The notes under the pieces were generated by a model that saw nothing but the letters and a program-made list of their open reading frames with translations, did no database searches and was not told the DNA's origin. The translations under genes and the position numbers were made by a program. From Zygnema cylindricum (lineage: Eukaryota > Streptophyta > Zygnematophyceae > Zygnematales > Zygnemataceae), in assembly GCA_037447655.1 (NCBI GenBank), contig JBBHKE010001075.1, forward strand, positions 62,001 through 126,000: a stretch of DNA of 64,000 nt. The letters are read 5' to 3'. This document shows positions 45,599 to 57,500 of the stretch, piece by piece. Within the stretch, counting starts at the first letter, position 1, and the number at the start of each line of letters is the position of its first letter.

Positions 45599-46513
45599 AC
45601 TTGCTTGTTGGCGCGCAAACGAACTTTCCGGCCGATCAAAAATCCCATGCCCAACAAGGTGGTGGAGTACGCTAAAGAGTTTGTCGTCAAAGTCATTAAG
45701 AGAAGACAAAAATTGAGTCGTTGGTGGGACAGTTCGGGCAAGATAAAGAGGACGTTGCACAAAACAACGGGTGAGGATTGCAAAAGCCACTTGGGAGTCG
45801 GAGAGCTTAGGAAGGTCATTAGATTGCGAGAGGTCCTCCAACAACGCATGTGTAACAACCTGATTCACAAAGGATGGGGTTCCAATAGGGGATCCTAAAG
45901 CTTTAATTCCCTCTGTTGAAGACGCAATTCGAAAACCCATAGGGACAGGGTAGTCGAAAGGTAAGCCTTGGGGGCACCGCGCTAAACACTTAGATGGGTT
46001 AACCGATAAACCGATCTTAGAAAGTTGCTCTGCAAAATTGGCGAAGGCAAACAAAACTTGATCTCGGGGTCTGACAATATGCGTATCATCCGTAATCGAA
46101 GGGAATAAACAACCAGGAAAAGCCAAAGCAGAGTCTCGTAGTGCCTGAAGGTGACCTTATGCAAAAAGGGGTGCCCCTAGAGGATCACCCTGGCGAGTGC
46201 CAGTTGCAGATTCTATTGTGGCAGCATCACCAAAAGGACCACCAAGAGGAAAAATGAGAGGGCTTGGACGAGAATAAAAGGCACGCACAAAAAGAAAAAT
46301 CTGGTTGATCGGCGATGGAGCGTGCCTTAACTCGCGAAAGATAGTATTTCGGCTAACTGTGTTAAATGCGTTGGCAACATCCACCTGAAGGACCACCCAA
46401 TCCGGATGGAGGTCTAGAAGAGCCCGAAGGCCATGAACAACTGCCTCACAACCCCCCGTGGTAGCAACTCCAAACTGGTGCGGTGTAAAGTGGTCATGGA
46501 AAGCCCCTTGAAG
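45599..46513 (-). pseudogene. Retrotransposon RT catalytic region (two stops, then insertion)
   Basis: This continues the 46,514-48,124 ORF in the same frame after its stop. It holds HFTPHQFGVATTGG, VVLQVDVANAFNTVSR (motif A Asp), TGTRQGDPLGAPLFA, then a TAA at 46,154-46,156, then HLQALRDSALAFPG and ITDDTHIVRP (motif C DD retained, usual Ala replaced by Thr). The frame then reads LSKIGLSVNPSKC and FARQQAS up to the insertion point at 45,598/45,599. Only two stop codons separate it from an open frame, so inactivation looks fairly recent. Confidence 0.82.
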
Positions 46514-48124
46514 TTAGATACACATTGCACGAGCCACTAATCGATACAGGAATTCCCCAATAGCAATAGGGCAAATGCCGCCGGCCGGTTTGGAAACAGC
46601 GACAAGACGTGCCGCAGAGAGAAGAGGTATAATATGGTGAGGGACGTTCCCTCGAGCCACCCCAGAAGCCACTTTAAAAAGGATGTCAAAACCTTGAGAG
46701 GGGGTTTCAAGAGGAAATACGTCTCGCAAGAGTTCATAAACCATGCTAGATGGGCCTCTTGCCGAAAGATGAGGAGACCGAATCAAAGCTTTTGTAAATG
46801 CTTCTCGCTCTAAGTCGAAAGACTCGAGTGGATCATGCACCTCGACGAAAGAAAGGAGCTCGTCACGGGCAGGAGGATGGAGCAAACGCAAAGCTTCAAC
46901 TGTTGCCTCTGAAGACGAAGACGGGGTGAAAGGTCGAAGCGCACGAGCAGCTTGAGAAAACTCTCCAGAACAACCAAGATGGACCGCCCGATTTAATCTC
47001 GCGGTGGACGTTCGAAGTGGGGCATGGCGTTTCGGAGGGGACAAAGAAAGACTGATGACCCGATCCGTGTGCTCCTGCTGCAATGACTCCCAATCCCCCC
47101 TCAAAAATTGGTGGCTACGAGCCTTCGTCTCACGAGCCCCGCTCGCACCTCCTTTTGTTGGCAAAACCAAAACCCAAAGAGGAAATAAGAGGAGTAAGTG
47201 CCATGCCGCGTCGTTGGCAATATCCTCAACCAATAAAGCTAAAGGAAACGGAAGAGCAGCTTGGACAGAATCACGAAGATTGCTCGGGATACGAGTATAC
47301 AATCGAGGGCGTATGTAGCCCAAGTGATAACACCTCAGAACGTCGATACGACAAACATATTGCCAATCAGAAGGAGATGGTTGTTGGCGATTAGTTGGTG
47401 GAGAAGGCTCGCCCTTGTTGGGGGGGGAGATACCTTTAGGAGCAAAAGGACAGGTCTTCAAATGCCTCGACAAACCGCCCCCCGCCACATATAGCATTCC
47501 ACACTGAGGACAGAGCACCCTAGTTGGACCAATGCTTGATGGTGGAGGCAAAGTGGGTGGTTGAGAAAGAGGGATAGAATGTAAGGGTGGCGAATGTTCT
47601 TGAAAATGGGGTGGACGGTAGGGGACAACATTGATAGGGGGAGGCTCTTTGCCCAAAGGTGGTGATGAAATAGGGTTTGTATAAGGTTTTGGTGGCGTGC
47701 TCTCGAGGGAATGTTCAACCCCACATGGGTTTGTGCAAGGGTTGGGATTGGTGGAGGGAACCGTGTGTGGGGGTAACTCTACAGTGGGGATGGGGAGAGG
47801 GGTGCTCTGGGAAGTGGGCAACAAAGGGTTAAGGTTCTCATATGAGGAAATCAAACGTGGCCGAGCGTGCTCCGAAGAAAACGGCGACGGGGAGCGTGAC
47901 GCCCGCCTCTTGTGAGAGGCCATAAGAGTGAGAGCTAGTGGATTGCGAGCGCTTGTGCTGTTTTGCGCTTGGTGGTAGTGCAGAATTTGCTTGGAAAGCT
48001 CCCCTCGGTAGATCCGAGTAAGTAAAATAAAAGGTAAAAAAAAGGCCCTTGGGCAACAAAGGAAATAAAATACGAAAAACTTGCGGGTGATTACTTCAGA
48101 GTAAATTCTGGAGAGTGCGAGCAC
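46514..48124 (-). pseudogene. Retrotransposon ORF: zinc finger and RT N-terminal region
   Basis: The open frame spans 536 codons. The first convincing ATG is at 47,923 (MASHKRRASRSPSP), giving about 470 residues; upstream codons may be leader. It contains a Pro-rich segment, the finger CPQCGMLYVAGGGLSRHLKTC, and then the RT N-terminal block with PHLSARGPSSMVYELL and VSKPAGGICPIAIGEFLYRL. It ends at TAA (46,514-46,516) where homologous reading continues as LQGAFHDHFTPHQFGV, so this stop is a mutation within the protein, not its natural end. Confidence 0.8.
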
Positions 48125-48780
48125 GCCAAAGTTTACGCCTGATACACAAAGAGAAGTTCACGAAACCCTAGCAGAAAGCCAAGGCCGAAGGTTTCAGGAT
48201 GTCGCCGACAAAACTTTTCTTGCGTTGTGCAAGAAATCGGCCGTAAGAGGCAGAGCCGATTAGTAAAAAGCGGCACAACTGATGCAGCGGGAATTTCCAC
48301 GTACAGCAAGGTTGTCGAAAATACTTTCTTTAGAGTATCTGTATGCCAAATTTGGTGCCAGATACTCGAAGGAAAGGTCAAAAAACTGTAGGAGTAAACG
48401 ATGGCCGAAGCCCTTGAAACGACGCCGGCTAAAAAGCACTTCTCCACAGTATGAGCTTAGTTCGACGAGAAAATGGAATTACGTGCGAAGATTTTGAGCG
48501 TTGGCTAATGGCACGCCAATTCAGGAGACAAAGATTGCAAGAGATGGCCACAAAAGGAAAATAGAAAAACGGTCGGAATGGAGAACTTTGATTATTAAAA
48601 AACGAAACAGCGGATGGGGTTGATTCGCCCACCAGCAGAAAGGTGTTGTAAAATACTTTCTTTAGAGTGGTAGCACGCCAAATTTGGCGTTGGATACACG
48701 GAGGGAAGGACAGAAAACCCTAGCAGGCAGCCATGGCCGAAGCTTCTGGAAGGCCGCCGGCTAACTCAAAACAGAAAAAT
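48097..48780 (-). repeat. Tandem leader monomers of the non-LTR element
   Basis: Three diverged copies of one segment start near 48,100, 48,325 and 48,650. Each carries GAGT..., GCACGCCAAA or ATGCCAAATTTGG, GATAC.C, then AACCCTAGCAG or similar and GGCCGAAG...CGCCGGCTAA. They lie upstream of the first ORF, where 5' promoter monomers are found in some non-LTR families. Confidence 0.6.
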
Positions 48781-48870
48781 CGCATGGTTGGGGAAAAAAC
48801 GCGATGACCTCGGAAAAGGCGGAGAAAAAGATACAAGAAGTACTGTACCTGCCCTTTGGAAATTTCAGGG

Positions 48871-49650
48871 ATTATTTTTAGTCGTCGCTAGATGGAAATA
48901 GACTCGTCCAATTGGGGAATTGATCCCCAGGAAATATTGTGACGCCGAAAACCATCGGGGAAAAAGTATTTTCGCGTATTTTAGTGTTGTGTATCGGCAG
49001 GCATTTGCTAATAGCCGATATATTTATTTATTTTTACCTACCGGAAGCCGATATATCGCGATGAATTTGAATATGAAAAATATCGGGTCTTATAATTGTC
49101 GATGATAACAGTACGATTAAGTCCGTACACTTTAGCAAAGTTAGACTTTTTTTTTTTTTCTAATCAATATTGAAACTTTAATCTGCCGACGGAAAACGTA
49201 GTGGAGTCCCGATACGTTGCCTTCCACGAAAATTTTAAAGGGGCTCCTAAAATATTTGAACGACGAATAGCGAAGCTTGGATTTGGAGGAAAATTTTTTT
49301 TTGACGAAGTACAAAATGGCGATTAGTCGAACAAGGAAGAAGATGATTTTGGGTCATCTAAAAAGAAACAAATCTAATAAAATGTCAATCTTCGCAAATT
49401 TGATTCCAAATCCATTTTGTGCGATGATAAGTCCGAGAACTTTAAATGTTTGTGAAAACTTAGAATAGTAAAAAAAGTTTGCCATCAATTCTCAAAAAGT
49501 GAGTAAAGAATATTATGGGTGAAGAAGCGATTTTGAGGAGAGAAATAATCAAGAGAAAAAGGCAAATGCACAAGAGAGATTAGATCTTCAAATGATAGTT
49601 AGTGAGGAAACCCGTCAATTTATTCAGAGGTTAAATCGAATGAGTTTTTG
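48871..49650. other. No gene recognised; TATCGATA-type fragment
   Basis: 48,990-49,090 carries GTATCGGC..., GCCGATATATTTA and GCCGATATATCGCGATG, related to the 52.2-kb element. The rest shows nothing supportable. Confidence 0.35.
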
Positions 49651-49659
49651 TTCTATCAG

Positions 49660-50105
49660 TTACTACAAATTTGGGTGATAGGGAATTGATGAAGCGGATT
49701 TTCAAGTTGAGCACAAAATTGGACATTGGCTTGGTTTTTTGGAGTGGAAATGCTTTGAATTGCTTTAGATATTGTGATGCTAATCGAGGTGTTGGTTTCA
49801 ACACGGAAAGCCCATGTCACGTAATGCTTTCTTATTGATTGGAGTGTTAATCTCATAGAGCTCTCGAAATACATCCTACAATGGCTTTCATTTCGACCGA
49901 AACAGATTATATGACTTCTTGTCAAGCGGCAAAAGCCTTAAGTTTGATTAAAGAGATGTTTAAAGAAAAAAAAAACTTTGTTGATTTGATGAAATTTTAT
50001 TCAAACAATATTTGTAGCATAAATTTGGTGAAGAATTCGGTGTTTCATAAGAGGACTAAACATATTCATTCATTAGCATTTTGTGAGGGATTTATTGAAG
50101 GATAA
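49660..50105 (+). mobile_element. Ty1/copia RNase H relic
   Basis: The open frame from 49,881 reads FISTETDYMTSCQAAKALSLIKEMF...KNSVFHKRTKHI, the copia RNase H C-terminus (STEAEY...CQAAKE, then AKNPVFH.RTKHI). Just upstream, frames give GYCDAN, the preceding block. No LTR is identified; 50,110-50,580 shows no gene. Confidence 0.7.
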
Positions 50106-50619
50106 AGAATTGGAATTTGTATTTCTTTTTACTATTGAGCAGACAATTGTAAACTAAGACTGCCGTGCATGATTTCTTTATATAAAAGGATTGCCCTAGT
50201 TTTAATTATTTTATGTCTACTTTAACATTAGTTTGGATTCCCAAATCGAAGGGTGGAATGTTAAGACTTGCAATGTTCATAATCGATGTAAAACTCTATA
50301 TAGCAATGTTGGCCTGCCATTATGTGATTCAATTTGGGCGTGATATTGAGCATTTTGTTTCGTTTAGATTCATTGGTGTTGATTTTACATGACTTGTTTC
50401 GTTCCATTTCGTGCAAGTTTGGTTTTCTTACATAACTTCTAGATGTTTCATTTCGAGTTGTTTCGATTCACGTAGTTCTAGTTTACGCCTAAGTTTAATT
50501 TGCGGATTGATTGCCGAGACTAAGTTAAAGATTCACCTTGTGAGCGAGTGGTGATGTAAAAATGTATGAAAATGGGAATATATGTATTTCGACGAGGTTA
50601 TATGTTGTCTCCTCTCTCT

Positions 50620-51120
50620 CACCCTCTCTTTTGAGGGAGAGCAAGAGAGAGAAATTGGGAGAGAAAGAGGGAGGGAAAGAGGGAGGGAAGAGGGAGAGAA
50701 AGAGGGAGAAAAAGTGGGAGTGAAAGGGAAAGGAGAGAAAAGAAGGGCCAGAAAGAGGGAGAGAAAGATGAGAGAGAGGGAGAGAAAGTTAGAGGAAGAC
50801 AAAGTAAGAGAGGGGAGGAATAGAAAGAGAAAGAGGGAGATAAAAAGGGATAGAGGGAGAGAAAGAGGGAGAGAGAGGAGAGAAAGAGGGGAAGAAAGTG
50901 GGAGAGAAAGAGAGAGAGAGAGAAAGAGAAAGAGAGAAATAGAAGAGAAATAGGGAGAAAAAGGAGAGAGAGAGAGAGAGGGTGAGGGAGAGGGAGGGAA
51001 AGTGGGAGAGGGAGGGAAAGTGGGAGAAGGAGAAGGAGTGACGCCGGAAGAGAGATAGGGAGAGAAAGAGCGAGAGAAAGAGGGAGCGAAAGAGGTAATA
51101 GAGAGGTAGAGAAAAAGTAG
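50620..51120. repeat. GA-rich microsatellite, about 500 bp
   Basis: GAGAGAAAGAGGGA-type purine repeats. Long open frames on both strands here are compositional and are not called as genes. Confidence 0.9.
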
Positions 51121-51549
51121 ATTAGAAAAATATATTTGGGTTAGATTCCGCTTGAGATCTGACAAAAAAGAAAAAAAAGGGAGAGGGTGGAAAACAAAAG
51201 AGGAAAAGTGGATTAGGAGACAAGAAAGCATGGAAAGGGGATTGTGAGTCTTTTTTTATCCTTTTTCAGATTTCAGCGACCTGAGATCTACCACGTCAAA
51301 AAAAACTAACAATAACAATAACAATTTTATCTTTTCCTGTGTTGATTGGTTTCCGTTTATTTTTCATATTATTATTGTTATTATTATTATTATTATTTTT
51401 CCAATCAAAATTTTGAAAAAAAACGGCAAAGAAAAAAATCCACGTGGCAAGTCACAAAGCTTCCTACTGGATGTTCAAAAGTCCAACTCAAAAGTCAAAC
51501 CCTAATTCAAGAAAAGCCGTACGTTACCGTACAACTTGCATCGCTACAG

Positions 51550-51772
51550 TATTACACCGTGTATCGTTATTTAGTGTTAATGTCTTTTTTGCCACTTAAA
51601 ACATATTTCTCCCTACACACATGTCGGATTGTGGATCTGACGGTGGAGATTGAAAATTAAGATTCTCAGCTTCCGATCGGCGGTCTCAAATTGAAAATCG
51701 GACAAGTGTGTACAGAGAAAAGATGTTTTAAGTGGCGAAAAAAATAATAACACTAATAGCGATACAGGGTGT
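51550..51772. mobile_element. MITE family 1 copy
   Basis: It starts TACACCGTGTATCGTTATTTAG and ends ACACTAATAGCGATACAGGGTGTA. The long inverted arms continue inward (CCACTTAAAACATATTTCTCC against GAGAAAAGATGTTTTAAGTGG). The terminal TA could be a Tc1/mariner-type TA duplication. Confidence 0.8.
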
Positions 51773-51829
51773 ACAGAACTAGCGATACACGGTGTACGGT
51801 GTACTTAGAACTTGGTGCTGTCAGTTACG

Positions 51830-52070
51830 GTCTTGTTTGGTTCGGTTCTATTCGGCTTGGCTCCATTCGGCTTTGTTTGGTTCGGCTAGCTTAGGGTCGC
51901 TTTGGGTTTGGTTTGATCTGGTTTTCTCGCTTCGGATTTTCTCGGCTTTGTTTGGTTAGGTTCAGTTTGGTTTTGTTTGGTTTGTTTCACCTCGGCGAGG
52001 TTCGGTTTGATTAGGTATGGTTAACTTCGTACCGGTTCGGTTCTGTTCGGGTAAAGGCCAGACCGGTTCG
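51830..52070. repeat. Degenerate TTCGGTTTGGTT minisatellite
   Basis: Many diverged copies of GGTTCGG / TTTGGTTCGG over about 240 bp. Confidence 0.7.
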
Positions 52071-52150
52071 GCTTGAAAGTTTGAAACCCTAGATGTCTCA
52101 TTCGTATGGATTTTGACAATTTTTGCGCATGAGACACCTATGGTTGAAAC

Positions 52151-52532
52151 TAGTGTTGGGTATCGGGTAAATTCATATCGCGATAATATCGATATTCGAT
52201 ATATCGAATATCGATCGAGCAGATTCCTCGATATATCGTACAGGGACCAACATGGATTATCGCTATATATATCCCCAAAAACTGGGTGTCCGTACAGTCA
52301 TAGCATGGAAAACCGTACGGAAAATCGTACGGATATAACCCCCCGGGGTTTGAAAAAAAAATTGGGAAAAAATATAAAATTTAATGCCTCGATATATCGG
52401 CGATACGATATATCGGCGATATATCGCAATGATTTGGTTTTCGAAATATCGAAGCGATATATCGATTATTGGGTACCTGAAATTCGATATATATATTGAA
52501 TATCGGCAAAAGGTCCTCGATACCCAACACTA
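52151..52532. mobile_element. TATCGATA-rich hAT-like MITE
   Basis: The inverted ends are TAGTGTTGGGTATCG and CGATACCCAACACTA, perfect over 15 bp. The interior is dominated by palindromic GATATATCG words. GTTGAAAC abuts the left end (52143-52150) and recurs 5 bp beyond the right end (52538-52545), suggestive of an 8-bp target duplication with small end damage. Confidence 0.75.
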
Positions 52533-52600
52533 CCGTAGTTGAAACCCTACTGGTAATTAAGATTTGCGAAGCAAACCAAGCCTTGGATCCTGCCGAATGT

Positions 52601-52819
52601 TACACCGTGCATCGCTATTAGGGTTAATGTTTTTTTTTCAAACTTAAGCATTTTTAACCTTGCACAGTCGTCAGATTATTAATCGGACGGTTTTGAATGA
52701 AAGGTGAGGTTCTCACCTTCCGATTGGCGGTCTCCCACCGAAAATAGGACATGTGTGCACTTAAAAAGATGTTTTAAGTGGAGAAAAAAACATTAACACT
52801 AATAGCGATACACGGTGTA
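52601..52819. mobile_element. MITE family 1 copy
   Basis: It runs from TTACACCGTGCATCGCTATTAG to ACACTAATAGCGATACACGGTGTA, with the same interior as the 51.6-kb copy. Further end fragments lie at 52,835-52,870 and 53,340-53,420 (TTAACACTAAT..., ATTCACGGTGTA). Confidence 0.8.
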
Positions 52820-53420
52820 CTGTACAGTGTACACTGTGAATCGTAATTAGCCTTATGTACTCTATATCGGCACCCCCAAATTTTGACCTCGAAACCTGAA
52901 ATAGAATTAACAAATCTAATTTTTCTTTGACATTCATTACGCTTCTTGTAAATTAGCGTTAACGATTATGACGTACGCATTTCTTGAATAGTGTGGTGTA
53001 CGGAAGATGTTTGCTCGTACAACAATGTACTTCATTACGAAAAATCGTACGGAAATTGTAGTTAACTTATGTCGGTTGCATACAGAACTGCGCTTAGAAT
53101 AAACGATTTTGTACTCGTACCTATTTTAGTGTATAAGTATGAACGGCGTATTAATTATTAAACCGGAAACCCAAATTATAATTATGGATTAATTATAGTA
53201 AAAGGACGCGATGCTGTACGGATTGCCAGATTTTGTACTTCTACCTATTTTACTGTATATATAATTACAGCAGATCCGGAGTACCTAAATCAGCGTTATG
53301 GATCAATTACAATTAAACTTTTTTTTTGAAATTTTACAAATCCCAAATTAGCATTAATAACACTAATTAATTATTAACACTAATAATTTATAAACGCTAA
53401 TAACGATTCACGGTGTACTT

Positions 53421-54365
53421 CTAAAACCATATAACAAAATATGATTGTACATTTTGTACACCCGATGTACCAACTTTATGTTTTGCACGTGCGATTCATT
53501 CCGATTTTCGCAAATATCTCGTCCAACATCGGAGCAAAGTCAACCGTACATTGTGCACAATTTCAGCTCATGTGCATTGTACCTCACACTAAAATGTGTC
53601 TTTTGTACTTTTGTACGTTTGTTTCACCATTTTGTGCAATTTTCACACTTTTAGATTATGTTGATTTTCCGTACAGCCCATTGGCCATGCAAAGATCATC
53701 AATATATATTTATATATGCAACATGATTAATTACAGCCGTCAGATTTGTAAGCGGCAAGATTTTTGAAATTTCGACTTTACATCATAAAAGGCATCTTAA
53801 TGCATGCAACCCCCATCCACAGCTGTCAGAATCATATGTGGCCCGATATTTGAAACCTCGTTGTCACATCATAAAAGACCACAAGTCCATTTTTGACGAT
53901 TATTAAATAAAACGTATCGCCTCAAACGATTGAACGTCCAAAAACGTTTTTATGATGATAGTAACAAAACGTTTACATGGTTTAACCATGAGGGGTAACA
54001 TTTAGTTACTATACCGGTATACCCTGGCTTGAATCGTACGCGTATTAAACACCTAATAACAGTCCGAACGAAACAAGTACATGTACGAATGCACTTTTTT
54101 TTGTTAAAATGTGTATGCCAACACCAAAATCAATTGTTTAAAAATTAATTTGTGCAACATAGGTTCTAAAGTTGTTGAAACGTTGAAACATTTCAAATGT
54201 TGACCGTCGTTAGAAAATGATAACTTCTCTCGAGTGAGGTACACAAATCACCACGTGGCACAATCTTACCGTAAAGCTTTACGAACCGAAGCTACCATCA
54301 TCGGGATCAGGAACTGTGATTTTTTGGCGCTAAGCTTTTTGCCCTTAACTTCGACCCTTTGACTT
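53421..54365. other. Non-coding, upstream of the secreted repeat-protein gene
   Basis: No family is recognised in short frames at 53,441-53,767. The 5' control region of the gene at 54,519 must lie here or just downstream; no TATA box is confidently placed. Confidence 0.35.
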
Positions 54366-54518
54366 TTGGCGCGTCTGACTCTCCACCGTCGACTTCTTGC
54401 ATACAAATACTGCCTTATTCTCCTCCTATTTTCAGTATTTTGTGAGAGAAGAGAGACTTTGGGGTTTGGGAGAAACCAACATTTTCTTGACATTGGGTTT
54501 TTGAGATTTTATTTCAAA

Positions 54519-57500
54519 ATGGCGCTCACTTCTTTTTCTCGTGCTTCCGCCATATTTTTTGGAGTTTTGTTTTTAATTTTTGTGACGGCAATTCAATGCT
54601 CGGTCGATTCAAAAGAAAATGAAGGAAATGAAATTATCACAGATCTCGGTAAGGAACACGGATTTGAACAATGTTTTTGTTTTTGATTGTTTGTATTTTA
54701 AGTTCATAACATAATTTTTTTTGCTTTAATTTTTTTATTTTATTCTTTTCAGACCTTTATGAAACAAATTTATTGGTTTTTAGGCTTTTTAACTTTTTTC
54801 TTTGATCCTATTACATTGCGAAATATAGTTTTATAAACACCATTTTCATGTTATAAAGCGATGTTCATGTACTACACATTACTATGCGTTATTGCCTCTA
54901 GAATGTTTTAATTTTAAGGTTATTGAACTTACTTTTTTTTTTTTTTTTTGGTAGGCATTGTCGGCCAAACTGGACGGAAGTTACTTGAAGAAGGACGAGG
55001 TACTTCTATAATCAAATATAAGTTGTTGTTTGCTAGTTTCTTTTTTTATCGACGACTTCTAACATCCTTTCTTTTTCTGTTCTCGCTGAGTATATCACTT
55101 TCTTGTTTACTTCTATCTTTTTTTTTATCTCTTCCTTGAATAGTCACATTGCACTTTTATTTCTGGTTTTGTCGTTCTTTGTTCACTTGTTGTCGTTCTT
55201 TGTTCACTTGTTACTTTGACCTTCTCCCCTCATCTCTATCACTCTCTCTCCCTCTCTCTCTCTCTCCCCTCTCTCTCACTCTCACTCTCTTTCTTGTTTA
55301 ATTTTATTTTCTGGGGTACCAGAGCTCGGACACAAATGGGGTGGGAAAAAGGGATGGAAAATAAAAATCGCTAGGGTAGGGATAACCCGCCGGGGGATAT
55401 TAGCTCATTTTGTTTTTTACTTTTAACAGTTTTTCGTTTTATTTTGTTATCACAGAACTTACAGACAATTCTCCCGAACGAAAGACGCTAGAAGACAAAA
55501 GAGAGATTCTCGAGGATGACAGAGAGGACCTCGAAGACGGAAGAGGTGAAAAGAAAACAAAACAGCAAAATTCGTTGACTTGTTGTCAATTTATCAAATA
55601 CATTAAATGGGCTCCAAATGTTTTTCAGTTTTTGTTAAATTATACCCAATTTTCCAATTTCTATTTTTTCGATTTTCATTTTCCAAATTTCTCACTTTCC
55701 AAATTCTCTAGCTTCCCAATTCGTCAAAATCTCATTTCCCCAATTTCCAAATTCTCCATATCCTGACTTTTGAATTCTCCAATTTACCTATTCCCGATTT
55801 CCTTAAATTTAACTTCCCAATTATCCATTTCATGATTCCCAAGAATTGACCAATTCTCATTTTCCCAGTTCCCAATTTCCCAATTCCTCGATTCCCCAAT
55901 TTCCCTATTCCCCGTTTCCCCATATACCCAATTCTGAAATTCCCAGATACCCCATACCCCAATTTCTCAAGTTCCAATTTCCTTAGAAAGAAAGACACTA
56001 GACGACGAAAGAGAGATTCTCGAGGATGTGAGAGAATGTTTTCAGAAAGGATGAGGTAGAAAATGCAAATGAAGGATATAAAAGAGATAAAACGGTAAAA
56101 ACTATAAGAATCCCTGAAATTACTTGTTTTTTCTTACTTTATTTTGTCAATACATCAAATACACGAGCAAATGTGTCTTGTTCTCACAATCTCTCAATTT
56201 GTTCTATTTACTTTATACTGTTTTCTCGTTAACAGAACTCAAACACAAATGGGGAAAGAGATACGGAAAGGGATACGGATATGGGAAGGGCTACGGACAC
56301 GGGAAGGGCTACGGACAAGGGAAGGGATACGGATATGGGAAGGGATACGGAAAGGGATATTCTCCTGAACGAAAGACACTGGAAGACGAAAGAGAGATTC
56401 TTGAGGATGGGAGAGTGGACCTAGAAGATGAAAGGGAGATTCTCGAGGATGGGAGAGAGGATCTCGAAGACGGAAGAGGTGAAAAGAAAATAAAACAGCA
56501 TTTCTTGTTGACTTGTTGTGACTTCTTCAAGTTCATTAAATGAGCTCCAAAAGTTTTTATTTCGTTGAATAAATACCCAATTTTCATTTTCTCGATTTTC
56601 AGTTTCAGAAATCCCCAATTTCCAAATACCCCAATTTCCCAATTTTTCAGAATCTCATTTCTACAAATTCCCGAACTCTCCATTTCCTGATTTTCCTATT
56701 CCCCATTCCTGATTTCCTTAAATTAAATTTCCCAATTTTCATTTCATGATTTTCAAAATTGCCCAATTCCTAGTTTCCCAGTTCCCGATTTCCCAATTCC
56801 TTGATTCCTCGATTTTCATTTCCCCGATTCCCAGATTACCAAATTCTTAAATACCCCGATTCCCTAGTTTCTCAAGTTCCAACTTCCTTAGAAAGAACGA
56901 AAGAGATTCTCGAGGATGGCAGAAAAGATCTTCAAAATGTTGAGGTAGAAAATGCTAAGGAAGGATATGAAGGAGAGAAACCGTAACAACTATAAGAAAC
57001 CTTAAAATTAATTTATTATTATTTTTTTTTTTTGTTGCTAATATATGAAATACACGGGTAAATATGTTTTGTTATTTCTCACAATCGCTCATTTTTTTTT
57101 ATTTTATACTGTTTTCTCGGTCACAGAACTTACGCACAAACCGGTTGGATGGGAGAAACGCACATGGTATGGAAAGGGATATGGAAAGGGATACGGCAAA
57201 GGATACGGATACGCGAAGGGATACGGATACGAGAAGGGATACGTATACGGGAAGGGAGACGGAAAGAGATACAAAAAGGGATATTCAATCAGCCGAAAAA
57301 CACTAGAAGACGGAAGAGAGATTCTCGAGGATGGGAGAGTGGATCTAGGAGACGAAAGAAAGATTATCGAAGATGAAAGAGAGGATCTCGAAGACGGAAG
57401 AGGTGAAAAGAAGACAAAACATCAAAACTTCCTTGTTGTGACTTTATCAGATACATTTAATGGGCTCCAAATACTTGTAGTTTTCGTTGATTTAATACCC

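Larger units (their letters stand above)
37100..48870 (-). mobile_element. Non-LTR retrotransposon (RLE-type-like), split by a nested element
   Basis: The element reads on the minus strand from about 48.8 kb to about 37.1 kb and is interrupted at 45,598-38,374. In order it has: repeated 5' leader monomers (48,780-48,100); an ORF with a zinc finger CPQC...H..TC (47,523-47,461); RT with LQVDVANAFNTVSR (motif A), TGTRQGDPLGAPLF (motif B) and SITDDTHIV (motif C position); and, after the insert, LPISNGGLGL, AAYLGSW, CVCHQPIDSDGIHLLRC (CCHC) and DVVLMDPTG...FVPFD. A C-terminal CCHC followed by an endonuclease-like domain is typical of restriction-like-endonuclease (R2/NeSL-type) elements. That class assignment is inference. 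Two stops in the RT region and frame breaks downstream make this copy dead. Confidence 0.8.

Noticed and set aside
50533-51231. 232-codon minus-strand open frame
   Set aside because: It is entirely within a GA microsatellite; composition alone explains it.
54366-54518. In-frame upstream ATG at 54,366 for the secreted repeat protein
   Set aside because: It would place 51 residues before the clear signal peptide beginning at 54,519; the latter start is preferred.
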